This document shows, in pieces, positions 1 through 11,597 of a stretch of 64,000 nucleotides of DNA; the first letter of the stretch is position 1, and each line of letters starts with the position of its first letter. The notes below the pieces were generated by a model that was not told the origin of the DNA, ran no database searches, and was given only the letters and a program-made list of their open reading frames with translations. The stretch covers positions 1-64,000 of the forward strand of contig MU405227.1 in assembly GCA_022836615.1 (NCBI GenBank), in the 5' to 3' direction. The stretch is from Annulohypoxylon bovei var. microspora. Taxonomy: Eukaryota > Ascomycota > Sordariomycetes > Xylariales > Hypoxylaceae. The translations under genes were made by a program, and so were the position numbers.

Positions 1-700
1 ACTTAAATAAAACTGGGTCCGTTGAATTGAATTGGTTGAATTGATTACGCGTTGGTGTACACCAGTGGATTAAGGTGTAGTTGTTCCGAGCACTGTGTAC
101 AGCATGGTATTTGGCTCCCCTCGGAGAACATATTTTGCCGACGACTGGGTGACATTCAGTCAACAGTGGTTATGAGAATTGCGTGGCGCAGCTTCCACCC
201 CGGACCGAGACTGCCTTTTATTCGCGCTCGACGCCTTGATAGACCGAGGCTGGGAGTATCTATCAGGTAGAATACACTTAAGCACAGGTACCTAACAGCC
301 CACCGACAACCATAGAAACTGGTAGGTTCTGATTAGGTACCTAGTTAATAGTCAGGTGAATAATACTTTACTTATTAAATTCTGTCTGAAGATATCTGCA
401 ACCTGTTATATGTTTAAAGCTAAATATAGATGATTATGAAACAAAGTTCACAGTGGCTTTTGGTGAGGCCCAATACAGCGATTCAGAAAAGGGGCGAACA
501 AAACCGGCAAGGGAACGTACCTATGTCATCGCATTACTGTGATGAGTCAGCATGATGAGTCAGCAGACATGCTTGGGCTGTTATGTTTGGCGTTGTAATA
601 AGACTGCCTAGGTAGGTATTTAAGTTTCTACGGATATTCTATATGTCGCCTAAAGCAGATGAATGAATGAGCAATAACTCCGATATCCAAGCCCAGGAAC
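1..700. other. Gene-free left edge
   Basis: No supportable gene. The only open frame (52-270, +) has no recognisable content. The short palindromic motif built on CCTAGGTA occurs near 608, as in other intergenic parts of this window. The stretch is downstream of the minus-strand PHAF1-like gene and probably holds its 3' untranslated region. Confidence 0.6.
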
Positions 701-2370
701 TTAATAAACAGTAACCGCGCTAACAAACCCGTTCTTCAAAACCTCGAAAACCATACCCGGGAATCCGTATAACGTAGTCGTAGAATCTTCGCTTCCGTCA
801 AACTTCTTCGCTGCAACTCCTCCGCTGCTATCCTCCCAACCCCCGAGGAACTCGCAGCTGCTACCAGGACTATCTCCCCATCCCCTGTTTAACACCATTC
901 CCCGTTGGCGTCTTTTGGCGTCCTCCTCTGATGAATACGTGCTCTTCCACTCCTCCCTCAGCTCTTCCTCGATCTCATCAAACGGGGTTTCGGAATTTAG
1001 GATATTATCCGAGCTGTCAGTTGCGAGATATTGAATCTCCCAACGACAACGCCGATGCCTGTTGAATGGGTACGAACCCGGTACATTCGCATGAAGGACC
1101 ATTTTGGTCGCCACCAATCGATCCGCTACGCCATTTTTAAATGGACTCGCTCCGGGAACCTCTTTCCCGTTCAAGGTGGAAACCTGAGACGGCGGTGTGC
1201 GTGAAGTAGGTTGAGGTGGTGACACTAAAATATCAAATCCCAAGTAGAAGTAATTGTAAAAGCATTCCCCCGATACGTTGCCGATGAATTCGTCTTCGAT
1301 AGCCTCGTCTTCGGAGTCATCCGATCCGGTATGAGCTGAAGATTGGTCGGTGTCGGTTAGATCATCCGGGCGCCTATAGTCGCCACCGTTGGATCTCGAT
1401 CTGCTGTGGCTTGCGGTGCGTGTCTTGTGGATATACATCCTCTGGTCGTTCTTTCGATATATGGCATCAGGCGGGCCGAGTTCTGCCACTAGATCCTGGG
1501 GTGTAGTCTCTCCCAAGTTAATCCACATCGACAGGTTGGTCCATTTCTTGAATAGCTGAAGTCTGCCACCGCCATGTATCTTGACCAGTGATATTTCATC
1601 AGGAACGACATCCTTACTCTTACTAAACAGAAACGCCGACTTGACGCTAGGGAGAATTTCATCCCAGAGAGTCTCCCGAGCATGAGCCCAAGACTTCCCG
1701 CTAAATACCGCGACAGAGGTGGCCGTTTGGCTTGCGGATGAAGATAGCAAGGACACCACATCTTTATTTGGAGAGTAAGCCGATTTCGGCAGGGGGAAGC
1801 TGAATGCTACACCAGGATAAGACAAGATGTATGTCCCCATGGCGTTGCTATTCCCCGCATCGGTAGGAGGTATATACTCCCCGGCATATGTTGGTCCAAA
1901 CAGGCGGTGATAGATATTCTTAAATGCTGGGCCTGTTGTAGCATCTCCACCTAGCCTAGGAGACCCTAACGTTCCTTGGGCCGATTTGGAGATATCTTTT
2001 TCTTGGTAGGTGATACGATTCTTGGTGAAGTCGATGACCTCGATAAGACGGAGTCGCTGCTCGGGGCCATCAAAACGTAATCGTAAACCGTTTCCAGGGA
2101 GGGCTAGAACAACGGGGTCCGTAACAGGTTGGGTTGCGGAATAGGTAAGGTCTAGCTTCGGAAAACGTTGCGGTTCAGCCTTAAGTCGTGTCAGAATATC
2201 GTGAAGCGAAGCTCCAAGCACTATAAATGATCATCTCGTCAGTAATCCTATAGCAACATATGGGCGACACATTTGTCAGGCGTGATTTGTACTACTACCT
2301 AGGTAGTTTCATACTTACCGAGGAAACCCAAGCCAACGTTAGGGTGAAGAGCTGCCGTAAATAGAGACAT
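701..2370 (-). CDS. PHAF1/UPF0183 family protein
   Basis: Two-exon model: 2319-2370 (start ATG at 2370) and 701-2220, giving 523 residues. The intron (2221-2318) has a GTAAG donor and a TATAG acceptor. Exon 1 supplies the family-typical start (MSLFTAALHPNVGLGFL), which joins in phase to VLGASLHDILTRLKAE. That opening, followed by repeated beta-rich blocks (LRLRFDGPEQRLRLIEV; LGPPDAIYRKNDQRMYIHK), is characteristic of UPF0183, called PHAF1 (C16orf70/MYTHO) in animals, where it acts in autophagy. A serine- and acid-rich insert (about residues 300-330) lies between conserved blocks and looks disordered. The fungal role is not established, so an autophagy or membrane-trafficking function is only inferred from the animal protein. 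The gene is divergent from the kinesin gene. Confidence 0.85.
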
Positions 2371-3270
2371 GTTGAAGTCGAGTATTCTGATATTCGTCTC
2401 AACAAAAATGTAGTTAATGTAGTGTGAGCTGTATGAGTTGCTAAACTCCCACGAGTCAAACAAGTCAACCAGCTCCGGTTGAATCCATGAAGAGCAGGGT
2501 GCAGTTGTGAAGATGCGTGCACATACAGTCAGAGCAATGACAAGCGCAGGTGATGAGTTTAGGTAAGGTTTCCTTACGTCAAGCCACTTAGTCTAGACCG
2601 GAACGCCGCAAGCGCAATGAGAGAAAGGCTGGAAGATGGAGGCTGTCAGATGCGCTGAGATGGAACGTCATTTGATGCATTAGATAAGCAGGATAAGATA
2701 TGTAGATACACTAGGTACCTATGTGGGGTGGGTGGTCAGGCACGTTGCACATGCATGTTGGCGCTTTAAAAGTAGGGAGCTAAACTTACCCAATCCGGCA
2801 TTAAAGCTTCGTACCCCGCCCTACTTGCCGGGAACTTGATAGACGCTTTGTCCACCTCTTATCAGAACTAAATGAGTTGCCACAGCAACGGAAGTATCTT
2901 CTGTTGATTATTTAGTGGGCCCCTACCAAAAATTGAGAAGGAAAGCACAAGAGCGGTAAGAATACGCTACCTACAACTTCCCATCGCGTCTCTTGCCTGT
3001 CCGTCGTACATCTTATCAACTCCATCCCAGTCTTTACACCTTAACACACATCCCGCAATTCTATCCCTCCACAAACTTATTTCAGTGACGCGATACTTCA
3101 TTTGCTTGGAGATTTCCCGTGAATTAATTCAACGCCCTCTTGAGTTGCAATTCCGTCTTGTTATTCCCTGTCTCGCCCTGTTCTATTTTCGAAACAGCTG
3201 GCTAGCCATTATTTGTTAGCTTGAATAGTAACTTACAATAATTCCTCTGGAGTGAATTACAACACTCACG
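2371..3270. promoter_or_regulatory. Divergent intergenic region, PHAF1-like and kinesin-5
   Basis: This 900-bp gap must hold both promoters and 5' leaders. The side next to the kinesin (about 2980-3190) is rich in C and T, as is common in fungal leaders. A TACCTAGGTA-type palindrome sits near 2710. No well-placed TATA box or known operator was recognised. Confidence 0.5.
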
Positions 3271-6200
3271 ATGCAGGGCCGCTCTCAAAGGGGCGCAAGG
3301 CCCTCCACGGCTACCAGCGCGCGTTCTGGTGCTGCTGGCCGTACTGGTATTCGACCTCCCTCAAACAGAGCCTCAACGCTTCGGAACCCTACATATAATC
3401 ATCATTCAACTGCTGCTTCGAGAATCGCGAGGACCGCGGCGCCTTCACCAACCGAGTCATTGTCGTCTGTCACTACGACAGGAACCAAGCGCAAGGAGCG
3501 CGACTACGAGATTGATACCACCGTAGAGACTAACATCGATGTTGTCGTCCGATGTCGAGGTCGGAATGAACGAGAAGTACGCGAAAATAGTGCTGTAGTT
3601 GTTGCCACCGAAGGTGTAAAGGGAAAACTTGTCGAATTATCCATGGGTCCGAGTGCCTTGAGCAACAAAACCTACAATTTTGATCGCGTATTTTCCCAAG
3701 CCGCCGATCAGAGCATGATATATGACGATGTCGTGAAGCCTATACTAGAAGAGGTATGTCTTTGACGGACCAGTATCATGTCAGACACGTGACTAACTAT
3801 TCATCAGATGCTCGGCGGGTACAATTGCACTATATTTGCCTATGGCCAAACTGGTACCGGCAAGACATATACCATGTCCGGGAACATGACAGAAACCTTA
3901 GGTATACTCTCCGATGATGCTGGAATTATTCCCCGAGTCCTTCACTCGCTCTTCAATAAGCTGGATATGGAAGATACCGATAGTTTTGTCAAGTGTTCCT
4001 TCATTGAATTATACAATGAAGAACTTCGCGACCTCATCTCCGCCGAAGAAAGCACCAAATTGAAGATTTTCGACGATACCTCCCGTAAGGGTCATGCCAC
4101 GACGGTTGTCCAGGGCATGCAAGAGTCGCATATTAAGAATGCGGCAGAGGGTATCAAACTCCTACAGGATGGTAGCTTGAAGAGACAAGTAGCAGCCACC
4201 AAATGCAACGACCTCAGTAGTAGAAGTCATACGGTGTTTACTATCACAGCTTGTGTCAAGCAGGCCGGGGAAGACGGCGAGGAGTATGTCTGTGCCGGCA
4301 AGTTGAATCTGGTGGATCTTGCTGGAAGCGAGAACATTCAGCGTTCCGGGGCCGAGAACAAGAGAGCTGCAGAGGCTGGATTAATCAACAAGAGCTTGCT
4401 TACTCTAGGTCGCGTCATCAACGCGCTAGTTGATCGAGGCTCTCATATTCCCTACCGAGAATCCAAGTTGACCAGGTTACTGCAAGATTCTCTCGGCGGT
4501 CGCACGAAAACCTGCATTATCGCCACGGTCTCACCTGCAAAGAGCAATCTCGAGGAGACGATCTCAACACTCGATTATGCATTTAGAGCAAAGAACATCC
4601 GAAACAAACCCCAGATCAATCAGCGAATCAATAAGGAGACTCTGCTAAAAGAGCTCACGCACGAGATCGAGCGACTCAGGAGCGAATTGATCGTTACGCG
4701 TCAACGGAATGGCGTCTATTTATCGAACGAAAGCTACGAGGAAATGACTGCCCAGAGCGAATCCCGTAGGATCCAGAATGACGAGCAGGCTGCAAAGATA
4801 GAAACTCTCGAGTCGAACCTACGGAACAAAGGACAGGAGCTCCTTTCCTTGACCTCGAATTTCATGGGCTTAAAGAAAGAGCACGATATTACCAAGACTC
4901 AACTAGACGAGACGAAGGATATTCTTGATCAAACTGACCTTTTGCTCGAATCAACTCGCAAGAGACTTGCCGAGGAGACTCACCTACGCAAGGCACACCA
5001 GCAGACGGAAGAACAAATCCAGGTCATCGGTGGAGAACTCATCACTACTATTCACAAGACTGTCAAAGATGTCGGAGGTCTGCACGCCAAAAACAAGAGG
5101 AAGTCGGATCTTCAATCGTTGAATCGATCGAATTGGAGATCGACCCAAGAACAGGTATCAGATGTGACTTCATTCGTGGAGAGCCGTGCGGAGGAGTTTC
5201 GTAGTGAGCAGCAGCAGCACATATCGAGCATTTCAGACCGGATGCATTCATTTGTACAGGGAGAACTACAGAAGCTCTCATCCACTCAATCATTTCTCGA
5301 CCAGAATCTAGAGCTTTTCGCCGAATCTAAGAAAGAGTTGATGGAACGGAAACAAGAATCAAAGGATGAGATGGACGATGTACTCGAAGAGATCAAGGTA
5401 GTCCGAGATCACATAAAAGAAAGGGTGGGCGAGAGTCTTGGAGCCATTGCGACCGCCGCAGAGAAAATAGCACAGGATGTTCTTAGCGAACTAAGCATTT
5501 TCCACAACCAGCTACACTCCTCCTACGCTTCGCTTGGCAAAGACTTCAAGTCAATCTTTGAAGAGTTATTAAACCATATCACCTCTCAAAAGGAGGAATC
5601 CGACACTCTCAGAGAGCAGCTCCAACACGCAAGCGATACCGTCGTTCAGTCGAACACCTCGATCTCGGCGCAGTTACAGGAAGTCATTAACGGAGAACGA
5701 CGACAAGCAGCCGAGGAACGCCAAAACCTCTTAGCACAGATCACTAGTCTCATAAACTCCCAGGCCCAGGTCCAGGAATCACGTTTGGCCAACAAGGCAA
5801 TTTCCATTCAGCAGAGCGTACAGGAGAACAGTACCGCGTTGGAAGGCAGCATGGCACAGTATTCCGAGGGGATGGACGATTGGAATAAGAAAGAATCTCG
5901 ACTGCTTGACGAAGTCGCTAGTTCGCGAGAAATTTTGAAGACAAGATTACGAGATGACTGGACGGTAAGATATCGCCTGACTCTTAATTATGTCAGTACT
6001 AATTAGGTGACAGACTGCGAACAAGCATAGTACTTCGATCCAGGACACGACAAAGTCCGTACATGCCGAAACGGTGCGAGTTGTTGATGAACAGATGAAG
6101 GATCTCGACGAACAGATGACGTCGTTGGACGACTTCGTCACACGTGCTCGTTCCCAAAACGCGGTACATCACGAGAGCCATTCTAGTTCGGTGGGAAGCC

Positions 6201-6952
6201 TATCCAAGACTGTCGAAGGCTCATACGCGAATATCGGAGAGCACTTCAAGGCTACATGCTCTAGAGTCCAGAACCTTGGCTCGGACATGGACGTTGACGT
6301 TGCCAACGCTGAGGGCTCTTTGGAGTCCCTGTCGGAAACTATTTGTCAGCCTCTATCCGATCTTAGAGAGGACGTAGGCAGCACGGTATTACGAGAATAC
6401 CAGCCGACTGGAGACACACCGCAGAAGACGGCCTACAAGTATCCCACAGAGCTCCCGCACACGGAGGCTCACGAGGCATTACTTAGAAAGTTAAATGGCG
6501 AGACGTCACCCAGCAAAGCTAAGGTCTTTTCCGATGCGGATCTATCTTTATCAGAGAACCGATCGCCAACGAGACGATTTGCTTCGGAACATGCGTTCCC
6601 GCTTTCTGATCGCGATCACAACCCGCTCTCGATGAGCCTGCGCGAGGTACATCCGAACGTCAACGCGACAACCACGCTGAACTTTGACCCTCGCGCTAAC
6701 GCTACAATCCATGAGTTCAGCACTAGCATCAGTCCAGGACTGACGGACCCGCCCGCGACCACGGACGGAGATTTCACGATGCCTATTTTTAAGAAAAGTA
6801 GGACGGCACGAGCATCCAAAGCGGGTAGAAAAACAACGACCGGTGAAGGACGAGAGAATATGCCACCTCCCCTCTCATCGATGATACCTGGAGGTGGTAG
6901 GGAAGTCTTTTCGCAGAGCATCACTAGGAGAAAGAGCCCAAGGCTGAACTGA
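3271..6952 (+). CDS. bimC: Kinesin-5 (BimC/Eg5/Cut7) spindle motor
   Basis: Three exons (3271-3753, 3808-5964, 6014-6952) encode 1192 residues, close to the usual BimC length. A Ser/Thr/Arg-rich tail precedes the motor domain (about residues 90-430). The P-loop GQTGTGKT is at about 174-181, SSRSH (switch I) at about 298-302 and LVDLAGSE (switch II) at about 329-336. The class-specific neck follows (NKPQINQRINKETLLKELT), then long coiled coil. The C-terminal tail holds a BimC box (about 1010-1024, PTGDTPQKTAYKYP) whose Thr-Pro (T1015) is the conserved Cdk1 target. Kinesin-5 tetramers slide antiparallel microtubules apart to build the bipolar spindle. Both introns are short (54 and 49 bp), phase 0, with standard GT-AG ends. 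Upstream in-frame residues from the ATG at 3271 are low complexity, as in relatives. Confidence 0.95.
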
Positions 6953-8814
6953 ATAGGCTGTAGTAGTCTATTAAGGGCGGATTCTGCGGATCTTGTTATA
7001 ACGCTCCCCGAATAATATGGATTTGGATGGTTGGGGTTTTCTGGAGTTGGCGATGGGGTAAGGTGTCTACGGTTGCTTTCTGTCGGATAAGCAGGCCTAT
7101 GACTTGACACATTCTGTTTCAGACTTGTTGTCTTGTCTTGGTTCTTCATCCTAGCCTGTATGCTAGATACCCCTGTTGTTTAGTAGCCTTTGTCTAGAGC
7201 AAAGATAATGGTGGAATTGCACTTTTTTTTCATCCCTATGATCATAAGCATGTTTGCTTCGTAGATATTGAAGAGTGTACATATAGATACATATCGCAGA
7301 GACTACCTTATGCGTTCCTTTGCGCCCCTTTTTATTACCCCTTTTTATTGCCCCTATATTACCCCTACTACCTAAGTTAGCAGTTTAGGTGATACTTGCC
7401 CTAATACCACTTAAATCATTATACCCAAGATGACCTTAGAATTACCTATCAAAGCTTAAAGCAATATTGAAATCAGAAACAATAATAGGTACCTACTATG
7501 TATGTATGGAGGCCAATAGCTTCAATAAGTGCACTATGTGTATAAATACCTTGAGGATTTAAAGTTCATCGTCCCATTGTTAAGGTCACATGATAGAGTT
7601 TTTGGTCAGTTAAAGTGTGCACAGGTGTGTCACGACATGACAAGTTTTGTGACTACATAGTTATATGTACCTGCTACTTAGGCAGACATGTTTTAAGCTT
7701 AATTGTTTGTTGTCCACCTGAGCATCATTTAAATGTTGCGCTTGGTTTCCTTCAATTTCCTTTGAACATATGCTTGACCTAACTCCTTTACATGATGTCC
7801 GCTGGTGCTATAAGACTACCTAGGTACTCCTTTGATTGTGCTTAAGAATAGGTACCTGAAATTTTGTACCCCTCTGTCGCGGTCCGAAATACGTCGTCCA
7901 CAATTTGCCAACGCAATGATTTAAGTGGTGTTGTTTAAGATTCCAAGGTTAAACTTATAATCAATCACCTACGGCAACGACATTAGCACCAGAGGCGGTT
8001 TTCTTACCTGAGTACCGAGGTAGATAGGCGGCCTAGAGTATGCGAACATCACCGCCCGGTCCTGTAGGCAAAACATCCATCCCGTCTCCAGGGCTTACAA
8101 TAAAAATTGGAAAGCACGATTAAATCTTGCGCCTTCCGTGCCTACCACCTAATACTTACAACTTACAACCTACAACATACCTTTCTTTTCTTTTTCTTTT
8201 TCGTTTCGCTGAACTCCCTCTCGTTTCCCTCTATCATAAATTAATACTCACCTAGGTAAATAGTTAATCTGATTTTTAGTCCTTTTTTTAGTCCTTTTTC
8301 ATCTTTCTTGCCGCCTTTCTTGTTGCCTTCTTCACTACATACTTTTCTCGTCACCGACCTCACTACTTCTTTTCTTGTCCCCGTCCTTACTACATTTCTC
8401 ATCACCTTTCTCGCTACCTCCCTCGTTACCATTCCTACCACTATTTCCTTCACTAGTTCCCGTCCTTCGTACCTTCTTCACTTCCGAGGTTCCTTCCCTA
8501 CCGCACTCTTTACTGCCGCCCTCGTTACTTCTCATCACTTCTCGTAACTAACAACTTCACCTTCCAAGTCAAACCATTACAATTTCAACCGATCTTCAAG
8601 TCGTCCACTTTTACCACAGGTCTTCCCTTCCATTTGGGTTTGGTCCCTGATCAAATTATTGTCGTCGCACACAAGGTTACAATAACAGCTCTTACGTCAA
8701 TCACAACCTTGACCACCGCAACTACTACCTACCTGGGCTACTACTAGGTAGATATCACGGCACTCAAAACTCACAAGGTTCATACCAAGACTTCGTATCT
8801 TTTGTCTAGCAGCT
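6953..8814. other. Intergenic region with a pyrimidine-rich quasi-repeat
   Basis: No gene is supported over 1.9 kb. The first part probably holds the kinesin 3' end. AT-rich sequence with several CCTAGGTA-type motifs follows (near 7490, 7820 and 8250). From about 8160 to 8600 the plus strand is almost pure pyrimidine with degenerate units such as TTCTCRYTACC, giving mirrored low-complexity ORFs on both strands that are not genes. It is probably the promoter and leader of the gene starting at 8815. Confidence 0.5.
8320..8545 (+). repeat. Degenerate pyrimidine-rich tandem repeat
   Basis: About 225 bp of imperfect units of roughly 11-15 bases, resembling CTCGTCACC, CTCACTACTT and CTCGCTACC, run along one strand. 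Unit boundaries are loose, so this is a quasi-repeat rather than a clean minisatellite. It sits 270-490 bp ahead of the ATG at 8815. Confidence 0.5.
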
Positions 8815-10122
8815 ATGGCGAATCCCAATGCAGTTGCCCCCGGCTTTGGATTCCTTGCAACCCAACCATACTTGGTACCAGACCCGCGCACCGTCCGTTC
8901 CGCCAACGAGGAAGCTGTAGTCTGTGTTATATGTGGTGGTATTTGCGTGCCAACCGTAAGTCAACTAATCCATGATCATCTCATAAATACAATGTGATTC
9001 TTTTTTTCTTCTTTTTTTGGATTTTTGCTAACCTCATCCGCTTTCTAGGTTCAATCCTCATTCAACCCACTTTCTATCCCGTCATCTCGTAACTGGATGA
9101 GCCCAATGTTGATTAAGGCGTATCCGGGCTTTTCCAAGTGGTGCAATGAGCCTTCCGCAACCCCCACCGACGACAAACTATTTCACTTTGCCGCAGTTGA
9201 ACAATTCCTCGGTGGCTCAGCTGGCTTCTACAACCGCTGGTTTGGCCGGATGGAAATCAATACTCATGACAGTGAGATGTATCTTCCCGTCCACGCACCC
9301 TGCCTAGAACTAGCCAAGAAGTTTTGCATCTCCCAATCCAAGCTCAAGATCGACTTCAGGAATATCACTAGTGATCTCATGTCGGGTGGACCGTCCAGGC
9401 TTGCTCATCTGTATGAGATCTGGATGAAGCGGGCATGGATGTCAGACCCGCGAGATAACGGTTCGCTCTACAAGCCCATCATCGAACCGCATGGGTACTT
9501 CGGAGCATCCGTTTTCGGGGATACAACCCAATATGTGAAAGCCAAGAACAACAACATAGGCAGGTTCATACTCCAAGAATCGGATCCTTCGAGCAACGAC
9601 TTACAGACAGCTCGTTCCATCATGAGACTAGTAGTACAGATCGACGAGGGCACCATGGAGAACAGAGAGCCTGATCCAGAATTTGTCGAGCTCAAAGCCC
9701 GTCTCGACGCATTGTCACCGGAGCTTCGAAATATGATTGCGGATGCTGTACAGCCTTTTAACGACATCGGTCCTAGTCAGCTGGCTTGCACTCGCGTATA
9801 TCCGCCTGAGTGGTGGATGGGCAAGCTCATCTCGGGAGAATTTTTCCCGTGGCTTGACGATCTCCATCTGGTCCTAATGCAAAAGGCATTGTACCCACAC
9901 CTCGCTAACGTCCCGGTCACAGTCTCAGGTAATCGCCACTTGGGTATTCCGGGTGTCAGAATAGACCATTTGGATTGGGAGTTGCTCTGCCGACAGTTGG
10001 CTCAGCGTGATCCATTCAGCGGTCGTAACGCGATCGTCGACGCGAATCTTGAGAACAGGTTCCGCATTTGGCGCCTTCTTTCCAGCTCTCGACTCGGACA
10101 CACAGTTGGTGTAGGCATCTAA
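8815..10122 (+). CDS. Hypothetical protein with N-terminal CxxC and F-box-like segment
   Basis: Two exons (8815-8955 and 9049-10122) with a phase-0 intron (GTAAGT donor, polypyrimidine tract, TTTCTAG acceptor) encode 404 residues. I do not recognise the family with certainty. Near the N-terminus is a CVICGG motif (about residues 37-42); ascomycete proteins with an N-terminal CxxCG motif and a mid-protein F-box are common. In the centre, DALSPELRNMIADAV (about residues 270-284) resembles the first helix of an F-box, but the rest of the domain is not convincing. The surrounding sequence is rich in Trp and aromatic residues and has no signal peptide or membrane helix. The call as a real gene rests on a long exon, clean splice sites and start context; the F-box idea is a weak inference. 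Confidence 0.7.
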
Positions 10123-11312
10123 ACATTCCACTTATTGGTTATGATCTCCATTCAGCCATAACCATATGGGATAATCGTAATCCGGTTCCTAAGATATGCC
10201 TCTAGATATCTGATTTGAGTATTAGCATTTCTGTGGTACAGGTGAGTAATTATCGAGTCCTTTGGCGAATATGATTAAATCCCTTTGCTAACTAGACCCT
10301 CGTTATAGCTTTCGTTAGTATTCGACTTCTTTCAGACTGCACTACACATACTCAAAGGAACGTTACGGAGAATCCCATTGATCCCTCATCTCTAAAATCA
10401 AGTTCTGCATGTGTCATGATTAAAAAAAAGGATTCTGATTTCCTCACACACGCAGTGGTTTCCTTTCCACATCCTATCGACCACCAATACATCCTGTACC
10501 TACAATAGGTGTTTCTACTTCAATCTGCGATGGCATAGTCGCAAATTAGCAACGGAAGGCGGCGTTTCTTCTTTCTCGCTCATACGAATAGCACCTGAAC
10601 AAACCCGCTATACTTTTCATCTTCTTTATACTTGCATTCACATGGCGTTCGGAAATTGGCCATGATACCCCGAGAGCTGAAGTCTCACGCCAGAACTATT
10701 CATGAAGTACTATGAACCATGTCCTCTGGCGTTCTGGATCTGCTTTTCTTTTCTTTCTTTTTTTATGAAAGTTGTTCTGATTTAAAAAGTGGAGACAAGG
10801 GGCAACATGGATTCGGCAACGTGAAGTCTATCGACAAACTTCCCCCTTATTATCACTATATACAGAATAATCTGGGTGTGTATCATGAAGGAGGGTCACT
10901 ACTTGGGACCACCTCCCTGTTATTTCTTTTTCCCTCCTTCTTTCGCCCACACATTCGGTTAATGTACCTCCTCACATCCTCACATACTTGCATAAGAGAT
11001 GAGGCACCTGCAGATATTGACAATTGAAATTTTTATCTGCATTCTTGATAAATGCTTAGTAGATGAGCCAGATGTGGCTTTTATAAAAGTGACATATTAG
11101 TAAAGAGAACAGCCCTCATTGTCTCTTCCTACGTAGACTGTTCTACCCTCTATTTGAGAAGCCGTTCTAGGGGGATTTCGTTACTAGTCTTGAATAATAA
11201 TACTCAATATACTAACCTAATTGGCTACGAAAGTTGTGGCCAAAAGCTTCGAACACATGTACATCACCCACGTCCTTTGCACAGTGCGTGATTGAATAAT
11301 CGATAAATAAAT
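10123..11312. other. Gene-free stretch
   Basis: AT-rich intergenic DNA between the hypothetical gene and the minus-strand exonuclease gene. A 102-residue open frame at 10719-11027 is Phe/Ser-rich and has no recognisable domain; I regard it as chance. No RNA gene was recognised. Confidence 0.5.
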
Positions 11313-11543
11313 ACTGTATTAGCCCCAGGCTAAAACTTGGGTCTCATAATAATATGCCCACTATATTTTAATGGATAACCGCTATAACTCGGGCAGCTTA
11401 GCCACCAAATGAAATGCCACACGGTGCGGATATATTTCGACGTACATGGGTTTGACCTTCGGCAGATGTGCGCAACTTTTAGCCACAACTTTCGTACATC
11501 TCCGCCTATTATACCAAGATTTACCATGTGAAGACGTACAGTA
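11313..11543. mobile_element. Short inverted-terminal element, copy A (MITE-like)
   Basis: The segment begins TACTGTATTAG and ends GACGTACAGTA, so its ends are inverted repeats (TACTGTA/TACAGTA). Its interior aligns with 45072-45268, including the blocks CTGTATTAGCCCCAGGCTA, TTTTAATGGATAACCGCTAT and CAGCTTAGCCACCAAA. Copy A has about 50 extra bases near its right end. It encodes nothing. Length, termini and dispersal fit a non-autonomous DNA transposon remnant; the superfamily is not assigned. It lies just beyond the 3' end of the exonuclease gene. Confidence 0.55.
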
Positions 11544-11597
11544 AACAAGGCACCTATGTCGGTATACTATGTTTGGAATGGCGTCTAGTTTCACTCT

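Noticed and set aside
10719..11027. 102-residue frame with ATG start.
   Set aside because: Low-complexity Phe/Ser/Leu content, no domain, and sequence around it looks intergenic.
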